64,000 nucleotides of DNA from Sphingobacterium mizutaii (lineage in GTDB: Bacteria > Bacteroidota > Bacteroidia > Sphingobacteriales > Sphingobacteriaceae). Below are positions 52,144 to 63,119 of the stretch, piece after piece. The translations under genes and the position numbers were made by a program. The notes beneath the pieces are model-generated. The model saw only the letters and a list, made by a program, of their open reading frames with translations. It was not told the DNA's origin and did not search any database. Location: the NCBI RefSeq assembly GCF_900187125.1, contig NZ_LT906468.1:4030001-4094000 (forward strand). The letters run 5' to 3'. Position 1 is the stretch's first letter. Each line of letters begins with the position of its first letter.

Positions 52144-55104
52144 TTAATATGCCAAATTAACACCTACTATAAATGTCCTTGGCCTAGGATAGAAACGGTT
52201 GTCTATACCATTTGCTATTTCCGGATCCACTCCCTTATATTTAGACACCGTAAATACATTCTGAACAGTACCGGACAAAGTCAGGCTCGCGGTACGGTTA
52301 CCTTTCAATACGTTACCGATCCGATAAGAAACATTGATATTGTCCATTTTCAGGAACGAAGCGTTCTTAACATAGTAGTCACTTAGCAACTGTTTCTCCC
52401 TGAAATTTGTATTTAAGAAGTCCACCGGTGCATTATTAATGACCAGCGAAGCGGCATCAATCACATTATAGCTACTGCCAAAGTTTGAAGAAACGTTGTC
52501 ATAAATATAGTTTCCGATATTGGCACGCAACACTGTACCTATAGACCACTTATCATAGTCTACCGAAGTAGAGAACCCTAGTAAAAATTTAGGCAATGGT
52601 GATTTATAAAAATAACGGTCATTGTCGCTTATGGTTCCATCTCCGTTTGTATCTGCATACAAAGCCTCTACTGGTTTTCCGGCCTCATCATACACTTGTT
52701 TAAATACACGGAAGCTATTGGGTGCCATATTAACCGTATGTGCCTGGATATTGTTACCCGTTGCACCTTGTATTCCTCCTGTCTCAATCATAAAATCCGG
52801 GTCATCTACCAAAGTCAGGTTCGTCACTTTATTTGTATTGTACGTAAAGTTGAGACCCAGATCCCAGTTTAATTTTTCACGTTTGATAAGTGCCCCATTG
52901 ATATTCCATTCTACCCCGAAATTTTCCATATTACCCACATTTGTCAACAGGAAATTATTGAAATTAGAACCCACGGCAACAGGTATAGAACTCAACAGAT
53001 CTTTCGTCTTCTTGGTATATACATCCAGGCTACCAAATATTCTTCCATTAGCAAAACCATAATCGACACCAATATTTGATATGGTCGTACTTTCCCACCT
53101 GATATTCTCGTCGTAAGCTACCGGCGAATACAGGTAATAGTATTCGTCGCCCATACGGTACATAGATTCATTAGAACTATTGATATAATTAGGCATATAC
53201 GAATAATTCGCTATCCCATCCTGTTGACCGGTCTGTCCATAGCTTAGTCTTAATTTCAGATCAGATAGTGCTTCACTATATTGTAAGAATCCTTCTTCTT
53301 TTAATTTCCAGGTGAAAGCAACCGAAGGAAAATATCCCCAACGATTAGCCGGACTAAAGCGTGATGATCCGTCGGCACGCAGTGTAGCTGATACGATATA
53401 TTTGCTATCATATGTATAGATCAATCGCCCATAGTAAGAAATCAATCTATTCTGAGGCACATCAAATGGAAATACCGGTGTATTTAATACATCTCCTGCT
53501 TCATTTACCCGATCAAAATTATTAACCGTGGTTTTATTGTCATAATAACCATATCCCAACGTAGCGTCAATATTACTCTTGATATTTTCAAAATTGTTGG
53601 CATATTTCAGATAAAACTCTGCCATCGTATTATCGATATCATTTTTATACTGTATACGTTCTCCACCTTCATTAAAATTACGGGCAGCGATAGCCGGTGT
53701 GAATGTGTTGCCCTCTCCGCGACTCTTGTCATAACCTAAATTCAGGTTTGCATGTAGCTTTGGCAGAAAATGGAAAGAATAATCCAATTGAATATTTCCA
53801 AAAGTACGAAACACCTGTCCATTGTCTTTTCTTAGGTCAAGCAATGCCAACGGGTTACGAGGGGCATTAGGGTTTGGAGAAGTGCCATTGGCCCACTCGT
53901 AATATCCTCCAAACTGATCGCTATATATAGGTTGTGTAGGATCAAACTGTATAGCTGCCCCGATCGCATCCTGGGTTGCGAACTTCGATTTAGACCAGGC
54001 ACCACGAACATTCAGGTCTATGGTTAAGTGATTGTCCAATAATTTCGGATTCAATGAAAGTGCTGCAGACGTCCGTTGCATATTGTCATTTTTCAATACC
54101 CCATCCTGATTTAGATAACCTAAAGAAACACGGTAAGGTATGTTTTTAACACTGGAAGCCACACTTAGGTTATTGTCTGAAGCAAAGGCATTCCTATAAA
54201 TGGCATCCTGCCAATCGGTATTCTCCGACCCCAACAAGGCTTTCATGACATCACTTCCGTTCGCGTTGACATAGTCTCTGATCTGGTTAGCATCTAACAG
54301 ATCGACTGTACGATCAATAGTAGCATAGGAATTTTGTGTCGAAAAATTAATCTTTGGACTCCTGCTTCCCTTTTTAGTGGTAATCAAAATAACACCATTA
54401 GATGCCCTTGATCCATAGATAGCGGTAGCATTCGCATCTTTCAAGACTGTAAATGTCTCAATGTCATTCGGGTTTATCAGGCTTAACGGGTTAGCCACAC
54501 CGGATATACCTTGTCCGCCAAACGGCACACCATCTACCACGATCAACGGGTCATTGCTGGCATTGAGCGATGCTCCGGCACGTATCCTGATCGTGCTGGC
54601 TGCACCAGGTTGTCCGCCACCCGAAGTAATCTGAACGCCCGACACTTTTCCTGTAATCAATTGTTCAGGGCTTGAAATAACTCCCTTTTGAAAATCTTTT
54701 TCATTTACTGTGGACACAGCACCCGTTACTTCTCCCCTACGCTGCGTACCGTATCCGATAACGACGACTTCATCGATATTAGCCTGATCTGATTCCAGCG
54801 TAAAGTCTAACTGTATACTGTTGTTTTGAGTAGCTACAGATTTAGACTGCGATACGTACCCCACACTATTCACCTCTACAATATAGTTTCCTGCAGCCAA
54901 ACCATCAAAACGATACTCGCCCAGCACACTGGTCGAAGTAGATCGGTTCAATGCCTTAATCCGTACTGTCGCACCAGCCAATGATTCCCCAGCCGTAGTC
55001 GTAATCTTACCAGATATGGTAAGCTGCTGTGAAAATGCGGTGAGCGACAAGGTAATCATGAGATAGAACAGCATGATCCGCTGAATTGTAAATTTGCTCA
55101 TCAT
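52144..55104 (-). CDS. susC: SusC/RagA TonB-linked outer-membrane transporter
   Basis: 986-residue TonB-dependent receptor for import of starch oligosaccharides. After the signal peptide come a carboxypeptidase-like beta domain (LTISGKITTTAGESLAGATVRIKAL), the TonB box region with EVVVIGYGTQRRGEVTGAVST, the plug (GSRASNGVILITTKKG) and a 22-stranded barrel ending in RPRTFIVGVNLAY with a terminal aromatic residue. It is the second gene of the operon, 26 bp after the GH13 gene. It would form the SusCD complex with the next gene product. Confidence 0.96.
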   Translation of the reverse strand: MMSKFTIQRIMLFYLMITLSLTAFSQQLTISGKITTTAGESLAGATVRIKALNRSTSTSVLGEYRFDGLAAGNYIVEVNSVGYVSQSKSVATQNNSIQLDFTLESDQANIDEVVVIGYGTQRRGEVTGAVSTVNEKDFQKGVISSPEQLITGKVSGVQITSGGGQPGAASTIRIRAGASLNASNDPLIVVDGVPFGGQGISGVANPLSLINPNDIETFTVLKDANATAIYGSRASNGVILITTKKGSRSPKINFSTQNSYATIDRTVDLLDANQIRDYVNANGSDVMKALLGSENTDWQDAIYRNAFASDNNLSVASSVKNIPYRVSLGYLNQDGVLKNDNMQRTSAALSLNPKLLDNHLTIDLNVRGAWSKSKFATQDAIGAAIQFDPTQPIYSDQFGGYYEWANGTSPNPNAPRNPLALLDLRKDNGQVFRTFGNIQLDYSFHFLPKLHANLNLGYDKSRGEGNTFTPAIAARNFNEGGERIQYKNDIDNTMAEFYLKYANNFENIKSNIDATLGYGYYDNKTTVNNFDRVNEAGDVLNTPVFPFDVPQNRLISYYGRLIYTYDSKYIVSATLRADGSSRFSPANRWGYFPSVAFTWKLKEEGFLQYSEALSDLKLRLSYGQTGQQDGIANYSYMPNYINSSNESMYRMGDEYYYLYSPVAYDENIRWESTTISNIGVDYGFANGRIFGSLDVYTKKTKDLLSSIPVAVGSNFNNFLLTNVGNMENFGVEWNINGALIKREKLNWDLGLNFTYNTNKVTNLTLVDDPDFMIETGGIQGATGNNIQAHTVNMAPNSFRVFKQVYDEAGKPVEALYADTNGDGTISDNDRYFYKSPLPKFLLGFSTSVDYDKWSIGTVLRANIGNYIYDNVSSNFGSSYNVIDAASLVINNAPVDFLNTNFREKQLLSDYYVKNASFLKMDNINVSYRIGNVLKGNRTASLTLSGTVQNVFTVSKYKGVDPEIANGIDNRFYPRPRTFIVGVNLAY

Positions 55105-55130
55105 AATATTGCTTTTTTGGGTTTATAATT

Positions 55131-57716
55131 TCATTTTAAAATATCCTTACTCAATAAATAATATTGTCCCGGAGACAACTGGATTGTTTGCCCTACGGAC
55201 CAATTGACTGTTGTTCCGCTATTCAGGTTATCATACCAGGGGCCTTCCATTGCCGCACTGACCTGAAAAGATTGGTTCACGACATCGAAATTTCCGATAA
55301 CCATCACCTTTTGATTACCCTGTTGCAGGATATAATACTTTACAGCACCTGTCAGAACGTATTCACTAGCCGGGTTCCGAAATACAGTATTCTCTTTCTT
55401 AAAATGAATCAATCGGGCATAATGCTTAAGAAGATTAGCACGGTTGGCATCCGAACGATAATTCCATTTCGACGGCTTATCGCCTGTACGTCCATTCTCA
55501 TTGATGGAAATATCATAACCAATTTCTCCAAACTGCCATATCATCTTTGGACCCGGAGCAAATAGCAGAAAGGTGGCTGCCTGCTCCATGCGATTCAGGG
55601 CGGTTGTCAATGTCTTGGTAGAATAGCCTGAACCTGTATTCCCATACATTTGATTCTTAAACATCAGCCTCTCTTCATCATGAGATTCCATATAAGAAAT
55701 CAGACGCGGCTGCGTAAAACCATGGCTTTGTGGAAACAACCTGCTTAAATTCGAATTAGCAATATATCCCATGGATGCCTCATTGAAATTATGATTTAAA
55801 TTGTTCCACAAAAACATACCCTCATTCGCTAATTCCCTTTCTTCCTGATCGTCCGCAAAATGTTCCAATATCACATAGAAATCCGTATCAATGGCCTTGA
55901 TAAAATTGTTATACTCTTTCCATAATGCTACGCGGCTTGCATCATACGCAGACCATGTCCCAACACTACTCTCAGCCGTTCCCGAATTTTTCTGCGTAAA
56001 ACCTTTGGATAAATCAAACCGATAGCCATCAATCTTATATTCTTCTATCCAATAACGCATCACATCTTTTGCAAACTGCTTGGTCAGTGGACTTTCATGG
56101 TTAAAATCGTATCCTACATTAAATGGATGTGTCGGCACTACATTAAACCAGGGGTTATTAGCTTGCAACACTCCTCCTTGCATATACAGTTGGGCCAAAG
56201 GCGATTGTCCAAACGCGTGGTTCAACACGACATCCAATATTACAGCAATACCATTCGCGTGACACGCATCGACAAATTGTTTAAATGCTTTTGCACTACC
56301 ATAATACTTATCTAGTGCAAAATGGTAGGAAGGATTGTAACCCCAGCTTGAGTTGCCTTCAAATTCCTGCACTGGCATCAATTCTATAGCATTCACTCCT
56401 AAAGCTTTGAGGTAAGGAATAGAATCCCGTAGCGTCGTATAATTTTTCTTTTCCAAGAAATCACGGACATGCAGTTCATAAATAACCAAATCATAGGGAT
56501 GCGGACGTACATATGAAGTTGATTGCCAGGTATAGGATTCCGGAGAGAGATTCAGGACAGAAACAATTCCCGATGTCTTTCCGGTAGGATATGACGGCAA
56601 TTCAGCAGGTATTTGGATAGATGTGTCATGTTCCGGATCCAAAACGGTAACGGCATAAGGATCTGCTATCCTAATCTGCCCACCCACCAAAAACTGATAC
56701 GTATGCTGTTTAGAAAAATCAAGATCCGAAACTTCTATCCACCAGGTATTGCCATCAGCCGTTCTTTTCATAAAAGACTGTTCCGTAGCCACATAATCAT
56801 TAAAGCTACCCAACAGGTAGACACTGCTTTTTGAGGGTGCGGATAAGGCAAAAACAACTTTCTTAGTCGAATTATTGATCGTAACACCATTAACTTTGGC
56901 TCCGGAAGGCAGTTCGGCAGTCGTCACATCCTGAGATACCATCACATAAATATCCCGCTGGACCGATTGATTAGCTGAGGTAGCTTTTATCGATAGCCTG
57001 TTCAGTCCACCACGGTCTAACCTGATCTTAGTATCAACTTTAGTCGTTTGCGAGAAAGTATTTACAACCTCGTTATTCAGTGATATTTCTACAGCAGAAG
57101 CTGCTGATACCGCAAAAACCAAAGGCAAATCATAACCCTTCTCAAACTCATCCTGTTCTGTTATTTCCTGATAGGTTGGCTGCAGAACGGGTGCTGAAAC
57201 ACCTATTTGCAACTGGTTCTTTGCCCGGATCGGGATATACATGTCCGAGCCATCCTTATTACGGGCGACCTTAGATCCATCCATATTCCGAATCAATAGC
57301 GCGATATGTGTGGCAGATAACTGCTCCGAAATATTAAAGAAGTCCTTTGGTACAAAGCTAATGCTAAATTTATTGGCTTCAAGGTGCTTGAGCTTATAAG
57401 CCGCATCAGCTTTTCCCCATTCTGTAGTCACATGTTTCCAGTCTTTTTCTGAAGCACTCGCACTGGTAATCAAGCCTGCATGTAAATAAAGGCCATCCTT
57501 TTCCTGCATCAATTCTTTGTTCCCCTTAGATAAGTCGAAGACTAGGGTAACTTCTTCATCCAGAAATACAAAATCAGTCGTAGAAATTATGAATCCCTCT
57601 TTCGCTGTTTCAGCAGGAATTTCTATTTCATTTCCATTTCGTATATCTTTTTTACACGATAGCATTACGGTTGTCGAAAACAACACAAATAATATGAGCG
57701 GAAACCTGTTTATCAT
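55131..57716 (-). CDS. Surface GH13 amylase/pullulanase lipoprotein with CBM48-like domain
   Basis: 861-residue first gene of the starch operon. The lipobox is VMLSC (cysteine near residue 21). Two to three N-terminal beta domains are followed by a CBM48-like module (VVFALSAPSKSSVYLLGSFND and WWIEVSDLDF, about 280-365) and the GH13 barrel with AVILDVVLNHAFG, GYRFDLSKGFTQ (near 563), VILEHFADD (near 619) and YMESHDEERL (near 678). SusG plays the starch-cutting role in B. thetaiotaomicron but has a different module order. The domain set also fits type I pullulanases. The position upstream of susC suggests initial attack on starch at the cell surface. Confidence 0.88.
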   Translation of the reverse strand: MINRFPLILFVLFSTTVMLSCKKDIRNGNEIEIPAETAKEGFIISTTDFVFLDEEVTLVFDLSKGNKELMQEKDGLYLHAGLITSASASEKDWKHVTTEWGKADAAYKLKHLEANKFSISFVPKDFFNISEQLSATHIALLIRNMDGSKVARNKDGSDMYIPIRAKNQLQIGVSAPVLQPTYQEITEQDEFEKGYDLPLVFAVSAASAVEISLNNEVVNTFSQTTKVDTKIRLDRGGLNRLSIKATSANQSVQRDIYVMVSQDVTTAELPSGAKVNGVTINNSTKKVVFALSAPSKSSVYLLGSFNDYVATEQSFMKRTADGNTWWIEVSDLDFSKQHTYQFLVGGQIRIADPYAVTVLDPEHDTSIQIPAELPSYPTGKTSGIVSVLNLSPESYTWQSTSYVRPHPYDLVIYELHVRDFLEKKNYTTLRDSIPYLKALGVNAIELMPVQEFEGNSSWGYNPSYHFALDKYYGSAKAFKQFVDACHANGIAVILDVVLNHAFGQSPLAQLYMQGGVLQANNPWFNVVPTHPFNVGYDFNHESPLTKQFAKDVMRYWIEEYKIDGYRFDLSKGFTQKNSGTAESSVGTWSAYDASRVALWKEYNNFIKAIDTDFYVILEHFADDQEERELANEGMFLWNNLNHNFNEASMGYIANSNLSRLFPQSHGFTQPRLISYMESHDEERLMFKNQMYGNTGSGYSTKTLTTALNRMEQAATFLLFAPGPKMIWQFGEIGYDISINENGRTGDKPSKWNYRSDANRANLLKHYARLIHFKKENTVFRNPASEYVLTGAVKYYILQQGNQKVMVIGNFDVVNQSFQVSAAMEGPWYDNLNSGTTVNWSVGQTIQLSPGQYYLLSKDILK

Positions 57717-57841
57717 AACTATTGTAATAAGGGCGTCAGAAAGTAGCAGATGATATCATAACCAAATTTGGCATTGCAAAAACTTCTATAGACCACTAAC
57801 TAATGCTAAATCTTATTTTTAAAACTTATAATTGGTGCATT

Positions 57842-57885
57842 ATCTTTTTCCAAAAAGATGTACTGCTAGATTTGGGAACGTTCCC
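57842..57885. promoter_or_regulatory. Two palindromes between the lacI-type gene and the starch operon
   Basis: GGGAACGTTCCC (57874-57885) is a perfect 12-bp palindrome with a central CG, the form of LacI/GalR-type operators, and has matching TT/AA one base further out on both sides. ATCTTTTT-CC-AAAAAGAT (57842-57859) is a second symmetric element. Both lie 126-170 bp upstream of the first starch gene (minus strand), directly after the LacI-type gene. Confidence 0.65.
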
Positions 57886-57935
57886 GAAACTTCTGCTAAA
57901 GTAGGGAAAAAAAAATATTTTGAAAATAAAAAATG

Positions 57936-58961
57936 CTATTTAGTTAATTTTTTTTGACTTGATTCCTGGAAGATAAGGTCAGATTCCAAAAATAACACTT
58001 CCTGTATATCAGCCTCTCGGTTACCGCGCATGATCTCAAAAAGATATTCAGTGGCTTTTTTCCCCATTTCATAAGCGGGTTGTTTTACCACACTCAAAGC
58101 GGGACTCAGCATATCTGCGATTTCAAGACAGGAGAAGCAGATCAATTTTATTTGATCAGGGATATGTATGCCTAAGGTTTTTGTCACACGCAGGGTACTA
58201 ATTGCCAACCGTTCCACGGAAGCAAATATGGCATCTGGCGATTGCTCTTTTATTAATTGCTCAATATCTCGATAGTTGATTTCGGCATCATTCGAAGTGT
58301 CAAGAGTCAGCTGTTCATCAAACTTAATGCCTCCATCAGACAGCGCTTTAGCGTAACCATCCATACGGATTTTACCGATAGAGACATTCTTATTGATAGC
58401 CAGGTAAGCTATTTTTTTACATCCATTCTCAATCAGGTGCGACGTGGCCAGGTAACTGGACTCAAAGTCATTACCAGTTACACAAATGGTATTGATATCT
58501 TCATAATACCTGTCAAAAAAAACCAAAGGAAGATTGTGTTTCTTTAACAGTTTGAGGTATTGATGGCTCTTGCCCTCTCCCGACCCCGACATGATCACGC
58601 CGTCCACCCGGCCATTGACCAATGTGCGGATTATTGCAGCCTCTTTGTCAGCACTATGATCCGTGACATACACCAATACATGAAAATCATTATTCCTGGC
58701 TATAAGTTCAATTCCCTTAATAGCCTGGGAAAAAAACTTATTGCCAAATTCCGGAATGATAATCGCAATAGTAGAGCTCTTACTTCCTCTTAAATTACTG
58801 GCATACAGATTTGGGGAGAATCCCAATTCTTCGGCTTTTTTTAATATCCGCTCTTTGGTAGCGGCATTAATATCACTATTGCCCCTGAACGCACGTGACA
58901 CAGTAGATTTTGATAACCCCAACGCTGCTGCCAACTCGATGATAGTGATGCTGTTTGCCAT
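57936..58961 (-). CDS. LacI-family transcriptional regulator of the starch locus
   Basis: 341 residues from ATG 58961, chosen because it places the helix-turn-helix at the very N-terminus (SITIIELAAALGLSKSTVSR, with hinge helix NLYASNLRG); an upstream in-frame ATG at 59018 would add 19 residues. The periplasmic-binding-protein-like domain follows (IAIIIPEFGNKFFSQAIKGIE, DGVIMSGSGEG, CFSCLEIADMLSPALSVVKQP). It probably senses maltose or a related sugar and controls the operon downstream through the palindrome at 57874-57885. It takes the place of the SusR regulator of Bacteroides. Confidence 0.92.
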   Translation of the reverse strand: MANSITIIELAAALGLSKSTVSRAFRGNSDINAATKERILKKAEELGFSPNLYASNLRGSKSSTIAIIIPEFGNKFFSQAIKGIELIARNNDFHVLVYVTDHSADKEAAIIRTLVNGRVDGVIMSGSGEGKSHQYLKLLKKHNLPLVFFDRYYEDINTICVTGNDFESSYLATSHLIENGCKKIAYLAINKNVSIGKIRMDGYAKALSDGGIKFDEQLTLDTSNDAEINYRDIEQLIKEQSPDAIFASVERLAISTLRVTKTLGIHIPDQIKLICFSCLEIADMLSPALSVVKQPAYEMGKKATEYLFEIMRGNREADIQEVLFLESDLIFQESSQKKLTK

Positions 58962-59119
58962 TATTATGATAAATCTTACAAAGATACTATTTCGGAGGAC
59001 GATCCACAACCGTTGCATATTATAATTTTGAATTTCCTATGAATTAACCGTTTAAGTCTCAGCGTACTTTACGAAAAACTAACCTCATCCCCAAAAGCTG
59101 GAGTATTTAAAAAGTAAAG

Positions 59120-60240
59120 AATTCGGGGTCGAATTACTAATCTTGAAGCGCAGATCGCTTTTACGATCAAGCAGGCCGAGACAGGCCCCCGAGTGGAGGA
59201 AGTCTGTAGAAAAATGGGGATCAGCGAGGAGACATTTTACAATTGGAAGAAGAAATACGGTGGTTTAGGGAGTTCGGACCTGCGTCGTCTGCGGCAGCTT
59301 GAAGAGAAAAATGTCCAGTTGAAGAAGCTGGTAGCCGACCTTAGCCTAGACAAACAGATCTTGCAGGATATAGTAAAAAAAAGTATTGAAGCCCGCTCAG
59401 CGAAGAAAGATGGTTAAAGCTCTTATGGCGGACTAGCATGTTTCGCTGCGGCTTGCGTCAAGTATCCCTGTTAAGTACGTCTGTTTGGTATTATAAGCAC
59501 TTTCGCAGGAATGATGATCATCTCGTCAACGCATACGGAATATTGCTGAGTCCAGAGTGTGCTATGGTATTGAGCATATTATGTTTTGTTAAAAAGAGAC
59601 GGCTGGAAAGACTACTATAAACGTGTTTATCGCATTTATGGAGAAAGAAGGGCTGAATTTACGTAAAGCGTTCCAGACGTTGTCGGGCTGCTTCACATCG
59701 CTCCGAAAGGCCTACTTTCTCTAGTATGTACGATTGCTACATGGATTTCGTTGCTAATGCGTTGTTTGACGGCCGGAAAATCCGCTGCTTAACTGTAGTG
59801 GATAATTAGAGTAGGAAATGCATGACCATTCAGGTCGGATAGGGTCTTAAAGGGAGTGACGTGGTCGCTGTTCTAGAAGAACTCCGGTTGCTTCAGGAGC
59901 AAAACCCAAAAAGATACACGTAGATAACGGGTAGGAATTTGCTTCTAAAAAGGTCGATCGATGGGCTTATGAGAATCAGGTAGAATTAATCTTCTCCCGA
60001 CGGGTAAACCCACAGATAATCTGTATATTGAGTCCGTTAATGGTAGTTTCCTTGAAGAGTGCCTGAATGCACATTGGTTCCTGTCATTGGAAGATGCGAA
60101 ACAGAAAATTGAAATCTGGAAGGAGGAATAAAACACCTTTCCATCCCACAGCTTTCTGGGGGATCAGATACCAGAAAAATTTACATGGAAAACCAGGTCA
60201 AAACAGCGGAATTTTCTATTTTAGAAGACTCCTAAATACG
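59120..60240 (+). pseudogene. Decayed IS3-type element (orfA and orfB)
   Basis: orfA is legible from about 59120 (ITNLEAQIAFTIKQAETGPR, then VEEVCRKMGISEETFYNWKK, QLKKLVADLSLDKQILQDIV) to its stop at 59415-59417, with the start missing. The orfB fragment follows with several stops and frame changes, but its DDE landmarks are still readable in pieces: IRCLTVVDN, then KRIHVDNG at 59910-59930, and RKLKSGRRNKTPFHPTAFWG near the end. The order orfA-orfB and the wording of orfA place it in the IS3 family (IS407-like group). It lies behind the lacI-type gene and is certainly inactive. Confidence 0.8.
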
Positions 60241-60241
60241 G

Positions 60242-60731
60242 GGAGAGGTCAAAAATTATAAAACTACATTAATAATCGTAGCTGTTTATAGGGAAGATTA
60301 CAAGTTCATTTAACTGAATAATATTTTAATGGCTTACAGTCAATCGGAGGATCCAGAATAACGAAAAGGCGTTATGACGTACTTTGGATACGCAATAAGC
60401 TAGCTTTTTATAAAAGTGCACAAAAACACTAAATTGAACCATTTTTCCATATTCGGTGGAAACTGTAAATAAGTTTAATAGACATTTTGTATTTTATCCT
60501 TGAGCGACGTTCCCATTCTGATCAATGTTTGGATGTATAATTCTTGCATAAAGCGTATTTTGAACTTGGTTTGTTTTTATGTACCGTTTCAATGTTAATG
60601 GATATAAAAAACGATAGCATTCTCTTTGTAAAAGAGGTTATTCTTATAATTTCGCATCCACACAGGAAACTGGAATCCCCATTTCTTTGATTATTGTGTC
60701 CTTGGCCCAAAATTAGACAAGAGTAGTATTA
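60242..60731. other. No gene recognised
   Basis: AT-rich sequence between the IS3-type remnant and the FtsX-type fragment. I see no coding pattern, RNA or repeat of note. The 62-codon frame at 60522-60710 has no family features. Confidence 0.5.
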
Positions 60732-61970
60732 TCAAATTCTCAAACTTTCGACAGGGTTTGCTGTAGCTGCCCGGTAAGTTTGCCAAAATATGGTGACGAA
60801 GGTTATTAAAAATATGATAATTGCAGCAATTCCCATCATCCACCACTCCATTTTTATCCTATATGCATAAGTTTGCAACCAAGAGTTCATGAGCATCCAG
60901 GCAATGGGGGCAGAAATCGCAAATGCCAAAGAGACCAGCTTAATGAAATTCAACGAAATTAGTCTTATGACACTCCAGGCCGATGCTCCCAAGACTTTAC
61001 GCATACCGATCTCCTTAACCCTCCTTGCGGTGGCAGACAGAGCCAACGCAAAAAGTCCCATACAGGAAATGACAATAGCGATACCGGAGCCCATCATTAC
61101 GATATTGGAAAACGTACGGTCCTTTCTGTATAAGTTATTTGCATTCTCATCCAGATAAGAGGCTGGAATGGTCGCATCCGGATTTACGTTTTTCCATACC
61201 TTCCAAATATTCTCCATCGTTTTAGGAAGTAAATCTGTCTCTACTTTGACAAAAAGGTACTCAATATCAGAAACGTTTCGATTTATGGAAAGACTCAATG
61301 GCTCCACTTTCTTCCGGAGATGCTGAAAGTGAAAGTCATCGACTACTCCTATTACTGTACTTCCTGCGTTGAGCGCAATATTTTTTCCTAAAATACGATG
61401 AATACCGCCCATCTGCTCTGCCATCTTACCATTAACGATTACAGCAGCGGTATCTGTAGACATAGTCCGGTCGAAATCACGACCCGCAAGTAACTTGATT
61501 TCTAGAGCCTTGAGAAAATCATATTCAATACGCATATAATTGGTACTGTAATCTTTGTTTTCCTGAGAAAACTTCAAAATGCTACTTCTCAAGGTCCCAT
61601 CGCTGCCCAGTCCCAGATTAACGTCCGACGCACTTACAGCTTTTACCCAGGTCTCCTTCGAGAGCTCCGCACGCATCCTTTCCAATGCCTGCTCTTTGTC
61701 GATTCCCTTACCTATCGGAATGCTGATGACCTCTGATGTATTATAGCCAAGGGAACGGCTTGCCATATATTCTACCTGTGAACTGACGACAATTGCAGAG
61801 ATAATAAATAGTACTGATATTGAAAATTGAAGGACAGTCAACCCGCACCTTAGCCTGGATGATCCAATGGTAACGTCACCCCTTAAAGTTTCTTTCGCGT
61901 TCATGTCAGCAATTTTGAACGCAGGATATCCACCAGCCAGCAAGGTGACCGATATAAAGTTGCTGAACAT
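60732..61970 (-). pseudogene. FtsX-type ABC permease, 5' half lost
   Basis: C-terminal half of a MacB-like permease. Such proteins are about 790 residues in Bacteroidota; here 412 remain. The start of the open frame (MFSNF) is fusion sequence. Genuine family sequence begins with ISVTLLAGGYPAFKIADMNA, which normally closes the first FtsX domain. Then come TVLQFSISVLFIISAIVV, the periplasmic core (IGVVDDFHFQHLRKKVEPLSL) and the last FtsX domain (RRVKEIGMRKVLGASAWSVIRLI, ending ANPVESLRI). The missing half ends exactly where an ISAon1-type transposase fragment begins (near 61957), so it was lost in an IS-linked deletion. Confidence 0.8.
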
Positions 61971-62752
61971 GGAAACGGTCTATTACTTGAACCGCATTGG
62001 GAAAGCATCTTTTGGCTATCAATCCCATATTACCGGCTAGATCAAGCGTTATCTCTTGAACTTTATTGCGTAATCTATGTGGAATCTTTTGAAGGATCGG
62101 GATAATGTTCTCTGATTTTGTCCCGTTCAGTATGGCTACAATGGTCCCTTTTTTGCCCCGTGCTTCTTTATTGGTGACAACGGTATAGAGCTCGCCATGG
62201 GATAGGCAGGTCTCGTCAATAGAAAGATGGCCGCTGACATTCTGTGGGAAGAACAATCCATTTCGCGCATTTTCGCGATGCTCCCAATCCTGGAAACCGC
62301 TCAGTTTATTGCGGTAGTATCTCCTTAGTTTACTGGCTGATATCCCATAGAATGAACTGATAGTCTGGATGCTATGAGCCTGGTTGTCCGCTGATACCTT
62401 TTAAAAAAGCTGCGAAATCCTGTGTGATGCGCGTCCCTTTGGCTACTAACTCCCAATTTCTGTAAACTACTTTGTCCGTATCTTGGCTGAGCCATCTGCG
62501 GCGCTTGACATGAAGATAGACCTGCATGCCACGGATAGGAAAATCTTGAAGGGTAACGGGTTCGAAAAATCCCTTGGAAATCAACTTCTGGCCTTGATAT
62601 TCTTCAGGTGTATTATTGAGTTCCTCCAGAAAGATATCTAGTCTTTTTTCTTCTTTGGAATAGTGGGTCATCTCAAAATAATCGGAAACTCCTTCGGGGA
62701 TAATTAAGGGCATTAAAGTGTTGAAAGATTCGTGCATCTGTATAAATATCAA
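61957..62752 (-). pseudogene. ISAon1/ISL3-like transposase, 3' truncated
   Basis: Two reading frames in series. The first (62752-62372) is the N-terminal ORF of this element type: YSKEEKRLDIFLEELNN and RRRWLSQDTDKVVYRNWELVAKGTRI. The second, in another frame, reads SADNQAHSIQTISSFYG (from about 62393), KLRRYYRNKLSGFQDWE, SGHLSIDETCLSHGELYTVV with the first catalytic D, and IDRFHVQQL near the second. The sequence then joins FtsX DNA near 61957, so the last third of the transposase, including the catalytic glutamate, is gone. A likely IS end lies near 62753-62800. Confidence 0.8.
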
Positions 62753-63119
62753 AGCACAAATATCTAATTATTTTTTATCCCCTCCACAACTTTTGTACAT
62801 GATCCAACTATACCCAATTGGTGACAAGGAGAAAACTTTTTTTTGGATTATTTCAAAAACAACTCAAAAAAACAAAATCAAGTAGGTGTTTGACAAGGAT
62901 AAATAGTGCTACTAAAGGTAAAAATCACCGAAAAATCGCAGATCTGGGTCAAATAGATTATAGTATCAAGGCAGCAGTACTAACTAGAAATGGTAATTCC
63001 CAGTGCCTCTTGGACTGACAATTACCATTTTATAAAGTTCATGTTTAACATCTCAACCTTCAACCCTTATAACATTAAAGGTTACAAGCCAGAAGATATT
63101 GATAATTAGGCATTTTTAA
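62753..63119. other. No gene recognised
   Basis: AT-rich stretch between the ISAon1-type start and the dehydrogenase gene. The 66-codon frame at 62818-63018 has no recognisable features. An IS-end-like sequence near 62755-62800 (ATTATTTTTTATCCCCTCC) probably belongs to the element. Confidence 0.5.

Noticed and set aside
62818..63018. A 66-residue plus-strand protein
   Set aside because: Composition and sequence show no family motif, and the stretch lies in IS-rich debris.
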